A stretch of DNA of 64,000 nucleotides from contig OZ025729.1 in NCBI GenBank assembly GCA_964019335.1, forward strand, positions 1-64,000, read 5' to 3'. Made by a program: the position numbers and the translations under genes. A model generated the notes under the pieces. The model worked only from the letters and a program-made list of their open reading frames with translations, ran no database searches and was not told the DNA's origin. Positions 9,563 through 19,633 of the stretch are shown here, piece by piece (positions within the stretch are counted from its first letter, which is position 1; the number at the start of each line of letters is the position of its first letter). The stretch is from Diplonema japonicum (lineage: Eukaryota > Euglenozoa > Diplonemea > Diplonemida > Diplonemidae).

Positions 9563-11415
9563 TGTATCGGAACCCCTTTTTTTCTTTCTTTACAACAACA
9601 AAAGAAATCCCCCCTCTCACACCACCCGAGATCTGTGTTATTATTGTGATTATCGACATATGGGGGGGGGGGGGGGGGGGGAATGAATGAGAACAAAATA
9701 GGAAATGAACAAGAAAAAAAAAGGACGCTGTCCTTTCCCTTCCTTTCCTATACAAAGGGAGAAAAAAAGGGGGGTGATAATGAATGACTTGCTAACGGAG
9801 CTTTGACACATCGGAGTCTAGTCAACTTTTTTTGGGAGGGGTATTTTTGAGGATTTTTTTTTGCAGTTTTTTTTTGGCCGGGAGGAGATTTTCAAAAAAA
9901 AAGAAGGGGGAAAAATCAGAGATTGGAAAAATGCAGGAGACTCACTCCCCTCTTCAACATATTTCGCTTCTAGAACGGCCAACAGAGAGCCAGTTTGGAA
10001 GGCGTGAAACGAGAGAAGGAAGAAAAGCTACAAAGAACTTCCAGCACACGGCATAGACTATAGGTATAACGTAAAGGTCATTGCTTTCAATGTCTTACAA
10101 CATCAAATGCTTCCATGTTCTTTCTTTCATTCTTTTTGCTTTTTTTTTTTCTTTGCCCCCTTTGTTTTTTTTTCGCACCCACTTCCTTGTTTTCTCCAGC
10201 CAGAAAACCGAGACTATAGATAGAGGGTGGATTCAAAAAACAAGAAGGGGGGGAAAGAAAATATAAATAAAAGGGGGGGGATGCTCTGATTATGTGCTTT
10301 AACTTTTTCACTTAGTTACCCCATCCCCCGCCCCCCTTTACCGCTCCAACTTCACAGCCCTACCTCCCATATCACCACCTTCCCCCTGGAAGTCGGTGAG
10401 GAGGAAAGAAAGAAAGAGAAGCCGGTTGACAGATTAGCAGGTATTTGGAGGGGAAGAGGGGGGATAGGAAAAAGAAAGGCTTTATAAACGAAGGAAGACA
10501 AAGAAATAGAAACAAACCGAGGTTTCGTACGAAACACAACGGGAAGATAAAAGGGAGGGAAAGGGGAGAAAAAGAAGAAACAAATTTGATAAACTGGGTG
10601 TGCGGGGGCGTAAAATTTTAATTAATCATTCTTTATGACTTATACCGTTGTTGAGCAAAAAAAGTTTTTTTAAACACTGTAAAAAAAACTTTGCTCGACA
10701 CAAGTTGCATAATAAGCCAATAAGATTTTACTTGAAATGGGATAAAATAATATTCTAACAAAAAGAAAAAGATAAAGGAGGGTGCAATCTCTCTCTTTTC
10801 TTTTCTTTTTTTTTTCCCTTTTTTTTTGAGCAATTTTGAACCGGGAAACAAAGGAAAGAAAAGAAGTTCTTGGAACAAAGAAAGAAAAAGAAAGGAAAAA
10901 AAACTATTATTGTGCAGATAGCAAAAGAATAAAAAGGCTATGTTTGTGGGCAAATCCCACTCGACACAACCTTTATTTTTTCCCCTTCTTTTTTCTTTTT
11001 TCCCTCCTTGTTCTTCTATTCCCCTCTACCCATTTACACGCTTCCATATTTTGGCTGAGATTGCTTTCCCCCCCTTCTTTCGTTTCTTTTTTGAAATCGA
11101 ACAAGATCTGCAGTTGTGCAGAAGCATCATCCTATTTCGAAATGTGATTTATTTCACTTTTTTTTGGGGGGATTTTTTTTTTCTTTTTTTTTTGTTTTCC
11201 GACTTGCCTCCTCGGTGCAAGCAGCCGAGGTATAGCTCTGTCGGGTCAGAAAAGGTAAGTTTACCTTTATCCTTTTTTTTTTCTAAAGCCAAGAGGAGCG
11301 AGGGGACTGTCATTGTATTTGTTGACCAACTGGGGAGGGGAGGGGAGGGACACTTTGGGGAGAAAAATTTTTCCCTCTTTTTCTGTGCACATTCAAGGGA
11401 ATTCTAAAAGACCTC
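9563..11415. other. Intergenic, nothing recognised
   Basis: About 1.85 kb of A/G- and T-rich sequence without a credible frame. A G20 run at 9662-9681 is a C20 run in the sense of the ankyrin gene and lies just upstream of its predicted acceptor. At 10650-10715 is a copy of the 'gagcaaaaaa...ttttttgctcg' hairpin repeat also seen at 15.5 and 45.2 kb. Confidence 0.6.
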
Positions 11416-12930
11416 TTACAACACGGTGAATGCGCTCAACAAAGCAACCAAAACAAGGGACGCACTCAAAGCACTAGCGGAGCCTGAGAGTTCCATAGGC
11501 GCGGGCTGCTGGGGCACGGGGGCGGGGGCAGGGGTCACCGGCTTCTTACAGATCTCATCGTAGTTACAGCCCGTAGAGTAGGGGTACGCCTGCTTGATGT
11601 CCGCCACGCTGCAGAAGTCAACGTCTGTAGCAGTCCCGCAGCGGGGCCACTTGATGTGGTACTCGTTGTGGCGCAGGCCGACCTTGTGCGATGTGGCGTT
11701 GGTGGTGTCGTCAGTGCACTCATGCAGGATCAAGTTGATGTTGGCACCCATGGGGGCAATCTCAGATGTTTTCCACTGCCTCTTCTCAGCCTCGGTCCAC
11801 GCCATGTCAGGCGTGGGGTTGACACCGTCCTTGAAGAGCCCCAGCGCAGTGACCATAGGCATGATGGTGTCCGAGTGCCCGAACCTGAAGTTCGCACGGA
11901 TGGCGTTGTCGCCAGCGACACGACCGGAGATCTCGCTGATCATCTCAGAAAAGAGGGGGCAGGCGAGCCTGTCGTAGTAGGACGACCCGTAGCCTGTCTC
12001 GTGGTACTCGGACATGTCCTTGAGGAAGGCGTACATTGCGAAGTCGTCGTTGCTGAAGACGTCGCAAGCGTTGTTGGTGTACTTCTTGAGGATGATGGAC
12101 TCGTACTGGCACACCTTGTAGAACAGCTTGACGTCCTTGTGGGTCATCTCCTTCACGGTCTCGTTCCACTGGAGCGCGTCAACGACACGGGGGACAACCT
12201 CCGCAGTTATGTTGGCGTCCTCGAAGATGTCCTCGTAGGTGTTGGCGGGGTGGTCGTCGTTCCCGTTCACAAGCACCTCGTACCCAGCGCAGTTGTCGGT
12301 GGGGCGAAGGACCTTGTCGCCATCAGAGATGGTGAGGTCGTCGTTCCAGTCGGTGTTGCCGTTCCACACGACAGCCATGTGGACAGCCTCAAGGTCGTTA
12401 GGGCCGAGCTTACCGGTGCCAGAAGCCTGCTGGACGGCGGCAAGGGAGAATGCCGACGCGGAGGAGCCTGTGCGGGTCTTGTAGGTGTGCTGGAACTTGA
12501 CCTCTGCCGGGTTGTACTCCCCGAAGTTGAGGTCGGTATTGAACTCATCGAACATCCTGGACCCCATCCCGTACAGCTCCTCGCGGCCCGTGTCCACTAG
12601 CTGGTCGAAACGGTTCCTGGGGAACGGGTTCTCGTAGTTCCTAAGGAACTTCAAGCTGTCCTTGTTGATGGCGTGGCCGTAGTCCTTCATCAGCTTCGCA
12701 AAATCGTCGAAGTCCTCCGCGTCAGTGTACCTGGAACCATGCCTCCCCACATGCTGCATCATGATGGGCTTGCAGGTCTGGCCGTTGGAACTAGGAGGTA
12801 TGTAGGTCCTCGCCTTGCCCCAGTACGGAGTCTTCGTCCCCAAAGGCCATGGAGTAGCCATGGTCGGCACATTCACAGGCTGCCCTAGTGACACCATTGC
12901 GGTGCTTGCAAAGAGAGCTGCTTTTAACAT
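11416..12930 (-). CDS. Histidine acid phosphatase, MINPP (multiple inositol polyphosphate phosphatase) type, probably GPI-anchored
   Basis: A 504-residue secreted enzyme of histidine phosphatase clade 2, which removes phosphate from inositol polyphosphates or other phosphomonoesters. An N-terminal signal peptide is followed by the catalytic RHGSRYT (residues 63-69, nucleophile H64). The second active-site motif is GHSDTIMP (351-358), where MINPP enzymes have HAET and phytases HD, so the general acid here may be D354. The C-terminus has a Pro-rich linker (TPAPAPVPQQPAP) and a hydrophobic tail after small residues (ELSGSASALSASLVLVALLS), typical of GPI attachment. I infer an enzyme displayed on the outer surface or in a lysosome-like compartment. 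The predicted SL acceptor TTCACAG lies 37 nt before the ATG, and the leader contains A12. Confidence 0.88.
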   Translation of the reverse strand: MLKAALFASTAMVSLGQPVNVPTMATPWPLGTKTPYWGKARTYIPPSSNGQTCKPIMMQHVGRHGSRYTDAEDFDDFAKLMKDYGHAINKDSLKFLRNYENPFPRNRFDQLVDTGREELYGMGSRMFDEFNTDLNFGEYNPAEVKFQHTYKTRTGSSASAFSLAAVQQASGTGKLGPNDLEAVHMAVVWNGNTDWNDDLTISDGDKVLRPTDNCAGYEVLVNGNDDHPANTYEDIFEDANITAEVVPRVVDALQWNETVKEMTHKDVKLFYKVCQYESIILKKYTNNACDVFSNDDFAMYAFLKDMSEYHETGYGSSYYDRLACPLFSEMISEISGRVAGDNAIRANFRFGHSDTIMPMVTALGLFKDGVNPTPDMAWTEAEKRQWKTSEIAPMGANINLILHECTDDTTNATSHKVGLRHNEYHIKWPRCGTATDVDFCSVADIKQAYPYSTGCNYDEICKKPVTPAPAPVPQQPAPMELSGSASALSASLVLVALLSAFTVL

Positions 12931-12967
12931 GGTTTTGTTTTTTTTTTTTCTCCCTTTTGTCGAGAAT

Positions 12968-12969
12968 CT
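12968..12969 (-). promoter_or_regulatory. Predicted trans-splice acceptor AG of the phosphatase gene
   Basis: In sense, CCCCTTCACAG is followed by a 37-nt leader with A12 and then CAAAACCATG. Confidence 0.5.
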
Positions 12970-13094
12970 GTGAAGGGGAGTTTTTTTTTTTTTTTATTTT
13001 TTATTTTTTTTATTTAATTCGAGCCGGGTTTTCAAGGGTGGGAGTGAAAATAATATTTCACTATATTCACTCACAGCTTATAGAAATAAGGCCC

Positions 13095-13145
13095 AGGAGT
13101 GACATAATGTACAGAAGTGATATAATGTTACATTATGTCACTCCT
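13095..13145. repeat. Perfect 16-bp inverted repeat (hairpin)
   Basis: The left arm aggagtgacataatgt (13095-13110) pairs with the right arm acattatgtcactcct (13130-13145) across a 19-nt loop. It lies between the phosphatase and cyclophilin genes. Confidence 0.9.
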
Positions 13146-13514
13146 GCACCTATTTTAAGCCAAACTCCTTAGAAACACAGAAAACTATGGGAAGAAAGCC
13201 TAAGGCGATGGGGAGGATTACACGTCTCGGGGGTGCTAGTCAGTCTGCCCAACCCATCCCAGAATCAAGATTCTGCAGTGGGCCCCCGCATCCACCATAC
13301 ATGCAACCTCAGATGGTTCCGGCGGTAGCGATGCACAGGATAAGCAACATCAACATTAATGTTAAGACTGAACTGGTAACTTGAAACCCCCTTGTAGCTT
13401 GTAATACCCAACCTTTTTTGCTGCCTCTCAGTTTTGATTTCTTCTTGTGACGTGTGCCCTGCACCTGTAACCTCCCACCCTTTCAAACCCGGCTCTTATT
13501 AAATAAAACAACAT

Positions 13515-13701
13515 ATTAAATGAAAATAAGTGCATTATTTCACTTGTGGTGGCGGGTTTAACTCGAAATTATTACCACACTCGCTACGCTCGTGAAGTAA
13601 TTCGGATCTTACTACACTCGCTTCGCTCGTGAACTAAGATCCCTACTCGTTAAACCCCCTGCCACCACGCGTGAAATAATGCTATCTTATTTTCATTTAA
13701 T
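13515..13701. mobile_element. Small terminal-inverted-repeat element (MITE-like)
   Basis: The left end begins attaaatgaaaataag and goes on through gcattatttcac, gtggtggc and gggtttaac. The right end is the reverse complement of the same series, giving arms of about 50 bp with few mismatches. The centre has two smaller palindromes around ctcgctacgctcgtg and ctcgcttcgctcgtg. It has no coding capacity. Confidence 0.8.
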
Positions 13702-13953
13702 AAATAGTTATTTCCTTTTGTTAGATCGGTGTTTTTCAATACTTCTTTTAAAAGGGGGGGTGTAGTCTTTTGTTAAAAACGAGGGAAAATAGTGGGGGGG
13801 GCATGGTTTCTTTAAGGTTTTAAGGAAAAAAAAAAGGAAAATTGAAATTAAAAAACTGGAAAGAAAAAAAGAAATAGGAAGGAGGGACACTGTATTTTCT
13901 TTCTTTTTTTTTTCTTCCCTGTTTTGTTTCCTCTTATTGCGGTGTAAAACAAC

Positions 13954-13983
<30 letters not shown>

Positions 13984-13986
<3 letters not shown>

Positions 13987-14436
13987 CTTATTCAACATTT
14001 TCACCCTCACGATTTCGATGGGTGTTATCAGCATGTGGATCCCTCCTCCGGGTGCTGTCGGCTTCAGGACCGCCCGGTCTATCGCATCCATTCCGGAGAC
14101 AACCTTTCCGAAGACGGCGTAGCCCGTGGGCCGTTGCGACCCTTGCTGCGCGTTGAGGTTGCCGTTGTTCTTGATATTAATAAAGAACTCAGTAGAAGCA
14201 CTGTTAGGGTCGTTCTGCAGAATTTTGTTTTTTTCTTCTCCCCCCCTTAAAAAAATGCACACCGTCCTTGCCATGGAAATAGTTCCTCTGTCATTGGGGA
14301 GATTCGCCTCAAGTTTGATAGGTGAATAGGGTGGCTTCCTATGTTGCCCGTCCATGTCCCTGCCGCCACCTTGCAGCACAAACCCTGGCTCTGCCCTGTA
14401 GAACACGCACCCGTTGTAGAAGTGCTTTCGGATTAA
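13984..14436 (-). CDS. Cyclophilin (peptidyl-prolyl cis-trans isomerase), 5' part lost in the assembly gap
   Basis: The readable part covers most of a cyclophilin domain. It has KHFYNGCVFYRAEPGFVLQGG, with the catalytic Arg and FVLQGG, then GTISMART, then NDPNSASTEFFIN, and GYAVFGKVVSGMDAIDR near the end. These are hallmark motifs of the family, which catalyses proline isomerisation during protein folding. The direct frame contains 16 foreign residues after MART. Removing a 48-nt GT-AG intron (14262 down to 14215) joins MART to NDPNSASTEFF exactly as in the family. FFIN with Lys/Asn following fits a standard single-domain enzyme. The start codon and first strands lie in or beyond the 200-N gap, so the N-terminal length is unknown. 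Confidence 0.9.
14215..14262 (-). other. 48-nt cis-spliced intron in the cyclophilin gene
   Basis: In sense the intron starts GTGTGCATTT and ends TTCTGCAG. Its removal restores MARTNDPNSAS. It is a multiple of three without a stop, so unspliced RNA would still be open. Confidence 0.85.
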
Positions 14437-14636
14437 NNNNNNNNNNNNNNNNNNNNNNNNNNNNNNNNNNNNNNNNNNNNNNNNNNNNNNNNNNNNNNNN
14501 NNNNNNNNNNNNNNNNNNNNNNNNNNNNNNNNNNNNNNNNNNNNNNNNNNNNNNNNNNNNNNNNNNNNNNNNNNNNNNNNNNNNNNNNNNNNNNNNNNNN
14601 NNNNNNNNNNNNNNNNNNNNNNNNNNNNNNNNNNNN
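14437..14636. other. Assembly gap of 200 N
   Basis: Exactly 200 N, the size of a placeholder, so the true distance is unknown. It removes the 5' part of the cyclophilin gene. Confidence 0.99.
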
Positions 14637-14705
14637 AATGCCTGTGGTACAAGGGAAAAAAAAAGAGGAGACACCTGCAGGGGGGGTGGTACGTAACTGA
14701 GGGGG

Positions 14706-14737
<32 letters not shown>

Positions 14738-15798
14738 GGAAGAGAAAAAAAAAAAGGAAATCAACAAGAACATATGTTGAAAACCCATAAGCCCCAACAT
14801 GGTGGCAAGCACCCCGAGGAAGAAGAAAGGAGGGGGAAGAGCAACGTGCTAAATCGGCACGGGAGAAATTACCTGACCTCACAAGTTCCGTAGGTCGAAA
14901 TGGTCTGTTTCCACCCGCAATTTCAGCGGTGCCTGCGGTGGCTGTTTGTCGCGATGGAGATGGACAGCATCTGGGCGAGAAACATTACGTGGAGAAAAAA
15001 AAAAGGGGGGTGTAAAGTATACTACTTGTACTTGTATGAACCCGCGGCGGGAAAAAAAAAAAAAAAAAAAAAAAAAAACCATTACTGCAAAATATCGGGT
15101 ATTCGACATAATGGATAACTAGCACCCGGCGAAGGGCCAGAGACAAAAAAAAGGGGGAGGGAAACATAGGTCTCTTAATTGAAGAAAGGGAATATTTTTC
15201 GGTTCTTTTTTTTTTTTTTTTTTCTTTGTTGCGGGTTGCCCTTCGAATAAAAAAGAAAAGAAAAGAAGCACCAGCCTGCACCTCCCTTTAAGTGTCCAAA
15301 AGACAGGGAACGCGAGACACGGCTAACCGATTAGAAAAGAAGAAGAAGAAAGGAACCCCCTTAGCACGAGCTTGGAAAAGTAGTTGCTTTATTGAGACGG
15401 AAAAAGATTGGAGACAGAGAGGGGGCGGTCACTTCTCACCATCTTTTTCGGGTGTGCAACAGGAAAGATTTTTTGTTACAAATATTTATCTTTCAAAAAA
15501 TGATTTTATAACTATATACAACTTGTGCCGAGCAAAAAAACTTTCGCAGCTTTTTAAAAAACCTTTTTTGCTCGTGATATTCCTGTTTTGCCGTCATGCC
15601 TGCACCCAAGTGGTTCAATAAAGCCTCGTTTCTTAAGAAATTATTTTTGATAACTATATGAAACGTTGTGCCGAGCAAAAAAATTTTTCGCAGCTTTTTT
15701 TTTTTTTTTTTTTCTCTTTTGCGTGCGAACAACAAAGACATAGAAATCTACGGAATACCGACACGAAGGGGAACGGTGGTTTTTCCTCTCCTTCCCCA
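14637..15798. other. Intergenic with homopolymers and short repeat fragments
   Basis: No gene found. It has an A31 run near 14706 and A runs near 15050. At 14927-14990 a block (cggtgcctgcggtggctgtt, then tgtcgcgatggagatggac) recurs at 45377-45440 with few changes, probably as a fragment of an unknown dispersed element. The hairpin repeat at 15495-15700 is listed separately. Confidence 0.6.
15495..15700. repeat. Direct copies of a 'gccgagcaaaaaa' hairpin repeat
   Basis: Two copies of 'ataactatat..aa(a)cgttgtgccgagcaaaaaaa.tttcgcagctttttt' begin near 15502 and 15647. The first folds through gagcaaaaaa...ttttttgctc. Related copies lie at 10650-10715 and 45190-45270. Confidence 0.7.
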
Positions 15799-18700
15799 TC
15801 AAAAATTCACATGTTCGATGGCCTGCTCAGTGGGGCCGATTGACCGCGCACGCTTTAGGTTCAACTCTGTACGTGCTGTTCTCAGATGTTTCGCCCGCCC
15901 ACCGGCATCCCTCGGCAGTGAGAAGGAAGAGCTGACAGCCGTGTGCCTCGTGTCAGCAGAAGACCCTTTACCTATGGGAGTGTACATAGTGGTGGAGTGC
16001 GACTGCACGTCTTCAAGATCACCAGACATGTCTTCAAGAGGTTCATCGGGGTGCGCAGTGGCCCAGGCGTCTGCTTGAAGACGCTTACGCCTACCCGACA
16101 ATATAACATAGGCTTCTGTCATAAGGTCAATGACAGCTTTGACAAGCAAGCAGACTGCAGCCAAGGTGAAAAGCATGTTCGCTGAGCGAAAGCCCCATGC
16201 ATGGCTCCCAATATCGTTTTGTTTATACAGCTCAGCCGACATGAGGATCAGCCCGCTTGCTTGCATTCCCAACGTCACAAAATCTATCATGTTGTCCCTC
16301 CCCCTTGCGTGTGGGAGCAGCTGCGATTCGGCGACAAACAGCACCATGAAGATCAAGGCCATCGCGAGCTTCACATGCCCGCACCCTGTGAGGTCATCTG
16401 TTTGGATAGTCTGTATGCATGCCAATCCAAATGAAGCTGCGTACTCCACCACAGAGTACCACGCCACATGTTGCTGGAACCCTCTCATCACTGATGCCCA
16501 CCTGTTAACCCAATGTTCATCTTCCCCCTTGGATACCCATTCCCCCGGGCCTACAATCATGCAAAACATCTTCCCCCGCACTGGTTTCCTCTCGACGGCG
16601 TACACTGCTTTGCACGGGATATCCCTCACTATGACCCTGAACACTGCTATGGGGATCGCTATGCACACGGACAGCCCCACCAAGCCTAGCACTACCGACA
16701 TCGACACCACCTTCGCAGGGTACAAAATGAGCACCATCGAGCCTAACGCCGTGCCCTGGTACAGCCACTGGAATATGAATAGCGGTGCTGAAGGGAATCT
16801 TAGCCACCCTTGCGTGTCGAGACCCTCGAACAGTGTCGGGGCGACTTTAGAGCCGCAATTTTTGACTAAGATGAGGACGACTCTCCAGAAGGCTGCGAAG
16901 CCCAAGATTATCAAGGTGTTGCCTATGACGGCCCCCGCAGCCTCGCTGCCCCACACGGTCATTCTCGTGGGGTGCAGTGCAAATGGGAACTTCTGCTGCC
17001 TCCCCGTGGCCGTGCACATCCCCGATATCAGCACCAACCGAGTCGCTGCCCCTGCACCTGAACCCGCGATGGCTGCCCCACCCACTACAGCACCCCCGAT
17101 GGCACCCACAGTTTCCTCCCCTGCTAACGCGGGTGCCTCCGTCTCAGGAACAGGGGTGCTAAGGACCTTGGTGGGCACAGGCACAGGTGTGCTAGGTGAA
17201 AAGGTCTCCGGTGCACTGATCCGAGGTGTAGGGGTGTCCGGCGCACCTGTCATCCCTGGTGTGGGAGCTGCTGTCGCAGGGGCAGATGTTGAAGGGGAGT
17301 TGGTGCTGGGAACAAGCGTCGTCGGAGCGGTTGTGGGGGCCGCTGCAGGTGCTGCAGTGCTTGGGATGAGGGTCGGCATCGCTGGTGCAAAAGTAGGCAG
17401 AGGCGCAGGTGCGAAAGTTGGCTGCGCAGGCATCGCAGTATTCGGGGCAGGTGTTGAAGGTGCTGATGTGCTGGGAGCAAAAGTCACAGGAGATTGTGTA
17501 ACTGGCACCGGTGTGCTCGGGGCAGAAGAGGCAGGCGAGAAAGTCACAGGTGCCAACGTTGCAGGAGCAGATGTTTTAGGTGCAGATGTGGCTGGTGTAG
17601 TTGTGTCTGGTGCTAGTGTGCTAGGCGCTACCGTGTTTGGAACAAGAGTTGCAGGAGCGGGAGTATTGGGTGCAAGTGTGTCGGGGGGGGATGTCAACGG
17701 TGCTGGTGTATTCGGTGCAGTTGTGTCAGGGGCGAGGGTATCCGGTGCAAGGGTAGCAGGGCTGAGCGTGTCTGGGGATGAGGTCACAGGGGCAAGTGTG
17801 TTGGGCGCTTGTGTGTCAGGAACGAGGGTATCCGGGGACAGAGTGTTAGGTGCTGGGCTTAAAGGAGTGGGTGTGTCGGGTGCTGGGGTCACAGGTGCTG
17901 ATGTATCAGGCACGAGGGTATCTGGTGCAGAGGTGTCGGGAACAGGCGTCACAGGTACCAACGTATCCGGTGATTGTGTGCTTGGTGCAGAGGTGCTAGG
18001 TACCATCGTGTCGGGAACGAGGGTGGCCGGAGCCGACGAATCTGGCACTGTTTATTGATTTTTTACTTTTCTCTTTTCTTATACCTGGCGTTGACGGCAC
18101 TTGCGTGTTAGGAGCCGGTGTATCTGGGGCTGGGGTGGTGGGTGCGGGTGTTGCAGGCGCAGAAGTCGCCGGTGCAGGAGTATCAGGAGCTGGGGTGGAT
18201 GGAGCAGGAGTCGCTGGTGCAGGGGTAGTAGGCGCAGGAGTTGCAGGTGCTTGAGTGGCAGGTGCTGGTGTTGCAGGTACAGGAGTTGCAGGTGCAGGAG
18301 TCGCTGGTGCCAGTGTTACGGGTGCTGGGGTTGCAGGTGCAGGGGTGGCTGGTGCTGGGGTGGCCGGTGCAGGAGTCGCTGGTGCCAGTGTTGCAGGTGC
18401 AAGAGTCGCTGGAGCCGGAGTTGCGGGTGCAGGAGTGGCCGGTGCAGGGGTTGCAGGCGCTGGGGTTGCAGGTGCAGGAGTCACTGGAGCCGGAGTGGCC
18501 GGTGAAGGGGTTGCAGGCGCCGGTGTTGCAGGAGCAGGAGTCGCTGGAGCCAGAGTGGCCGGTGCAGGAGTTGCAGGTGCAGAAGTCGCTGGCGCTGGCG
18601 TGGCCGGTGCAGGAGTTGCAGGTGCCGGTGTTGCAGGTGCAGGGGTTGCAGGAGCAGGAGTCGCTGGAGCCGGAGTGGCCGGTGCAGGGGTTGCAGGTGC

Positions 18701-19540
18701 AGAAGTTGCTGGCGCTGGCGTGGCCGGTGCCGGTGTTGCAGGCGCTGGGGTTGCAGGTGCAGGAGTCGCTGGAGCTGGAGTTGCTGGTGCAGGAGTGGCC
18801 GGTGCAGGGGTTGCAGGTGCAGGGGTGGCTGGCGCTGGCGTGGCCGGTGCAGGAGTTGCTGGTGCAGGAGTCGCTGGAGCCGGAGTGGCTGGTGCAGGAG
18901 TTGCCGGTGCAGAAGTCGCTGGTGCTGGGGTTGCGGGCGCAGGGGTGGCCGGTGCAGGGGTAGCTGGAGCCAGCGTGTCGGGAACTGGAGTGGGTGGCAA
19001 ATAGGACTCAATCTTAAAGTGCTCGTATATGACATCACCCCCATTGCCACCCACATTTGTGTTAATCTTCGTGAACCCTGAAGGCGAGGCCTGGTTTGAC
19101 CTCACTGCCCGTGTATCTGTGATGTAGCGCTCGAACTTGAAGGAGCCTGTCTGGATGCAGATGTAGATGCAGTTCCCGCTCGCACCGTCGTTGAGGTTGG
19201 CACCTTTACGGGTCCAACCTGATGGACAGCTGGGTGTACAAGAGCCTGCACTCGCAAAACTGATATCAATCACCCTGTTAGGCCCCCCAGAGCCCCACAC
19301 ATACGTGGCGTACTTGCTGCAGAAGTGGATGTACTCGCCGCCTGCGTTGTCGTTAAGGTCGTAGTTATCCCGCACGTACCCAGACGGGCAGCCCACGCTG
19401 GAACTGCCGCCAGAGACAGATGTGAAGTCAACTAAGTACGTGATGGTGGGAAGCACGGCGCCAACAGGCGATACCATCAGCAGCAGCAGCAGTCCGCACA
19501 CCACTGCCAGCTGCGTCATCTTCACCTGTTCTACAGCCAT
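15799..19540 (-). CDS. Large surface protein: signal peptide, MABP-like repeats, Thr/Pro mucin stalk, polytopic membrane domain
   Basis: Two frames join through a 37-nt intron (18084 down to 18048), giving exons of 1456 and 2249 nt and a 1234-residue protein. After a signal peptide (MTQLAVVCGLLLLLMVSPVG) come about three MABP-like beta-prism repeats. These show CPSGYVRDNYDLNDNAGGEY..HFC, CPSGWTRKGANLNDGASGN..YIC and a weaker third. MABP domains carry the CPxGY...DLNxGAGGxYIYLC pattern and bind membranes or lipids. Then follow about 600 residues of ATPAP- and APDTxxP-type repeats, probably O-glycosylated. After Gly/Ala-rich GAIGGAVVGGAAIAGSGAGA comes a C-terminal region with about eight membrane segments and a cytosolic Ser/Arg-rich tail. 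I infer a cell-surface receptor or adhesin. The ligand is unknown. The start is MAVEQVK at 19540, or MTQ at 19518. Confidence 0.8.
18048..18084 (-). other. 37-nt cis-spliced intron
   Basis: In sense it starts GTATAAGAAAAG and ends AATAAACAG. Joining the flanks reads PSTPVPDSSAP and keeps the Thr/Pro repeat in frame. The retained sequence would end translation within about 40 codons. Confidence 0.88.
18101..18990 (-). repeat. 15-bp coding minisatellite (ATPAP)
   Basis: About 55 tandem 15-bp units coding for ATPAP with rare APATS, APATL, APVTP and APTTP variants, in exon 1 of the surface protein. A more diverged APDT-type array continues in exon 2 to about 17160. It is a likely hotspot for length variation. 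Confidence 0.9.
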
Positions 19541-19633
19541 TAAAACTAGCAAGCGAAAGAGATACTACTTTTTTTTGAACGAAGGTAATAATTACAACAC
19601 AGGAAAGGATAACAAAAAGAAATGAAACATAAT

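Noticed and set aside
11656-12600. 314-codon plus-strand frame opposite the phosphatase
   Set aside because: The GC-rich antisense of a real coding frame. It has no recognisable motif, while the minus strand has RHGSRYT and a signal peptide.
13187-13384. 65-codon plus-strand frame starting MGRKPKAMGRI
   Set aside because: It lies against the transcription direction of the block, next to a hairpin and a MITE. No homologue recognised and too short to support.
16130-18058. Open plus-strand frame of 642 codons opposite the surface-protein gene
   Set aside because: It mirrors the Thr/Pro repeat codons (GAGV-type repeats) and has no domain. The minus strand has a signal peptide, a conserved intron and membrane segments.
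18255-19004. Glycine/alanine/valine repeat frame (GVAGA) on the plus strand
   Set aside because: Antisense of the ATPAP minisatellite.
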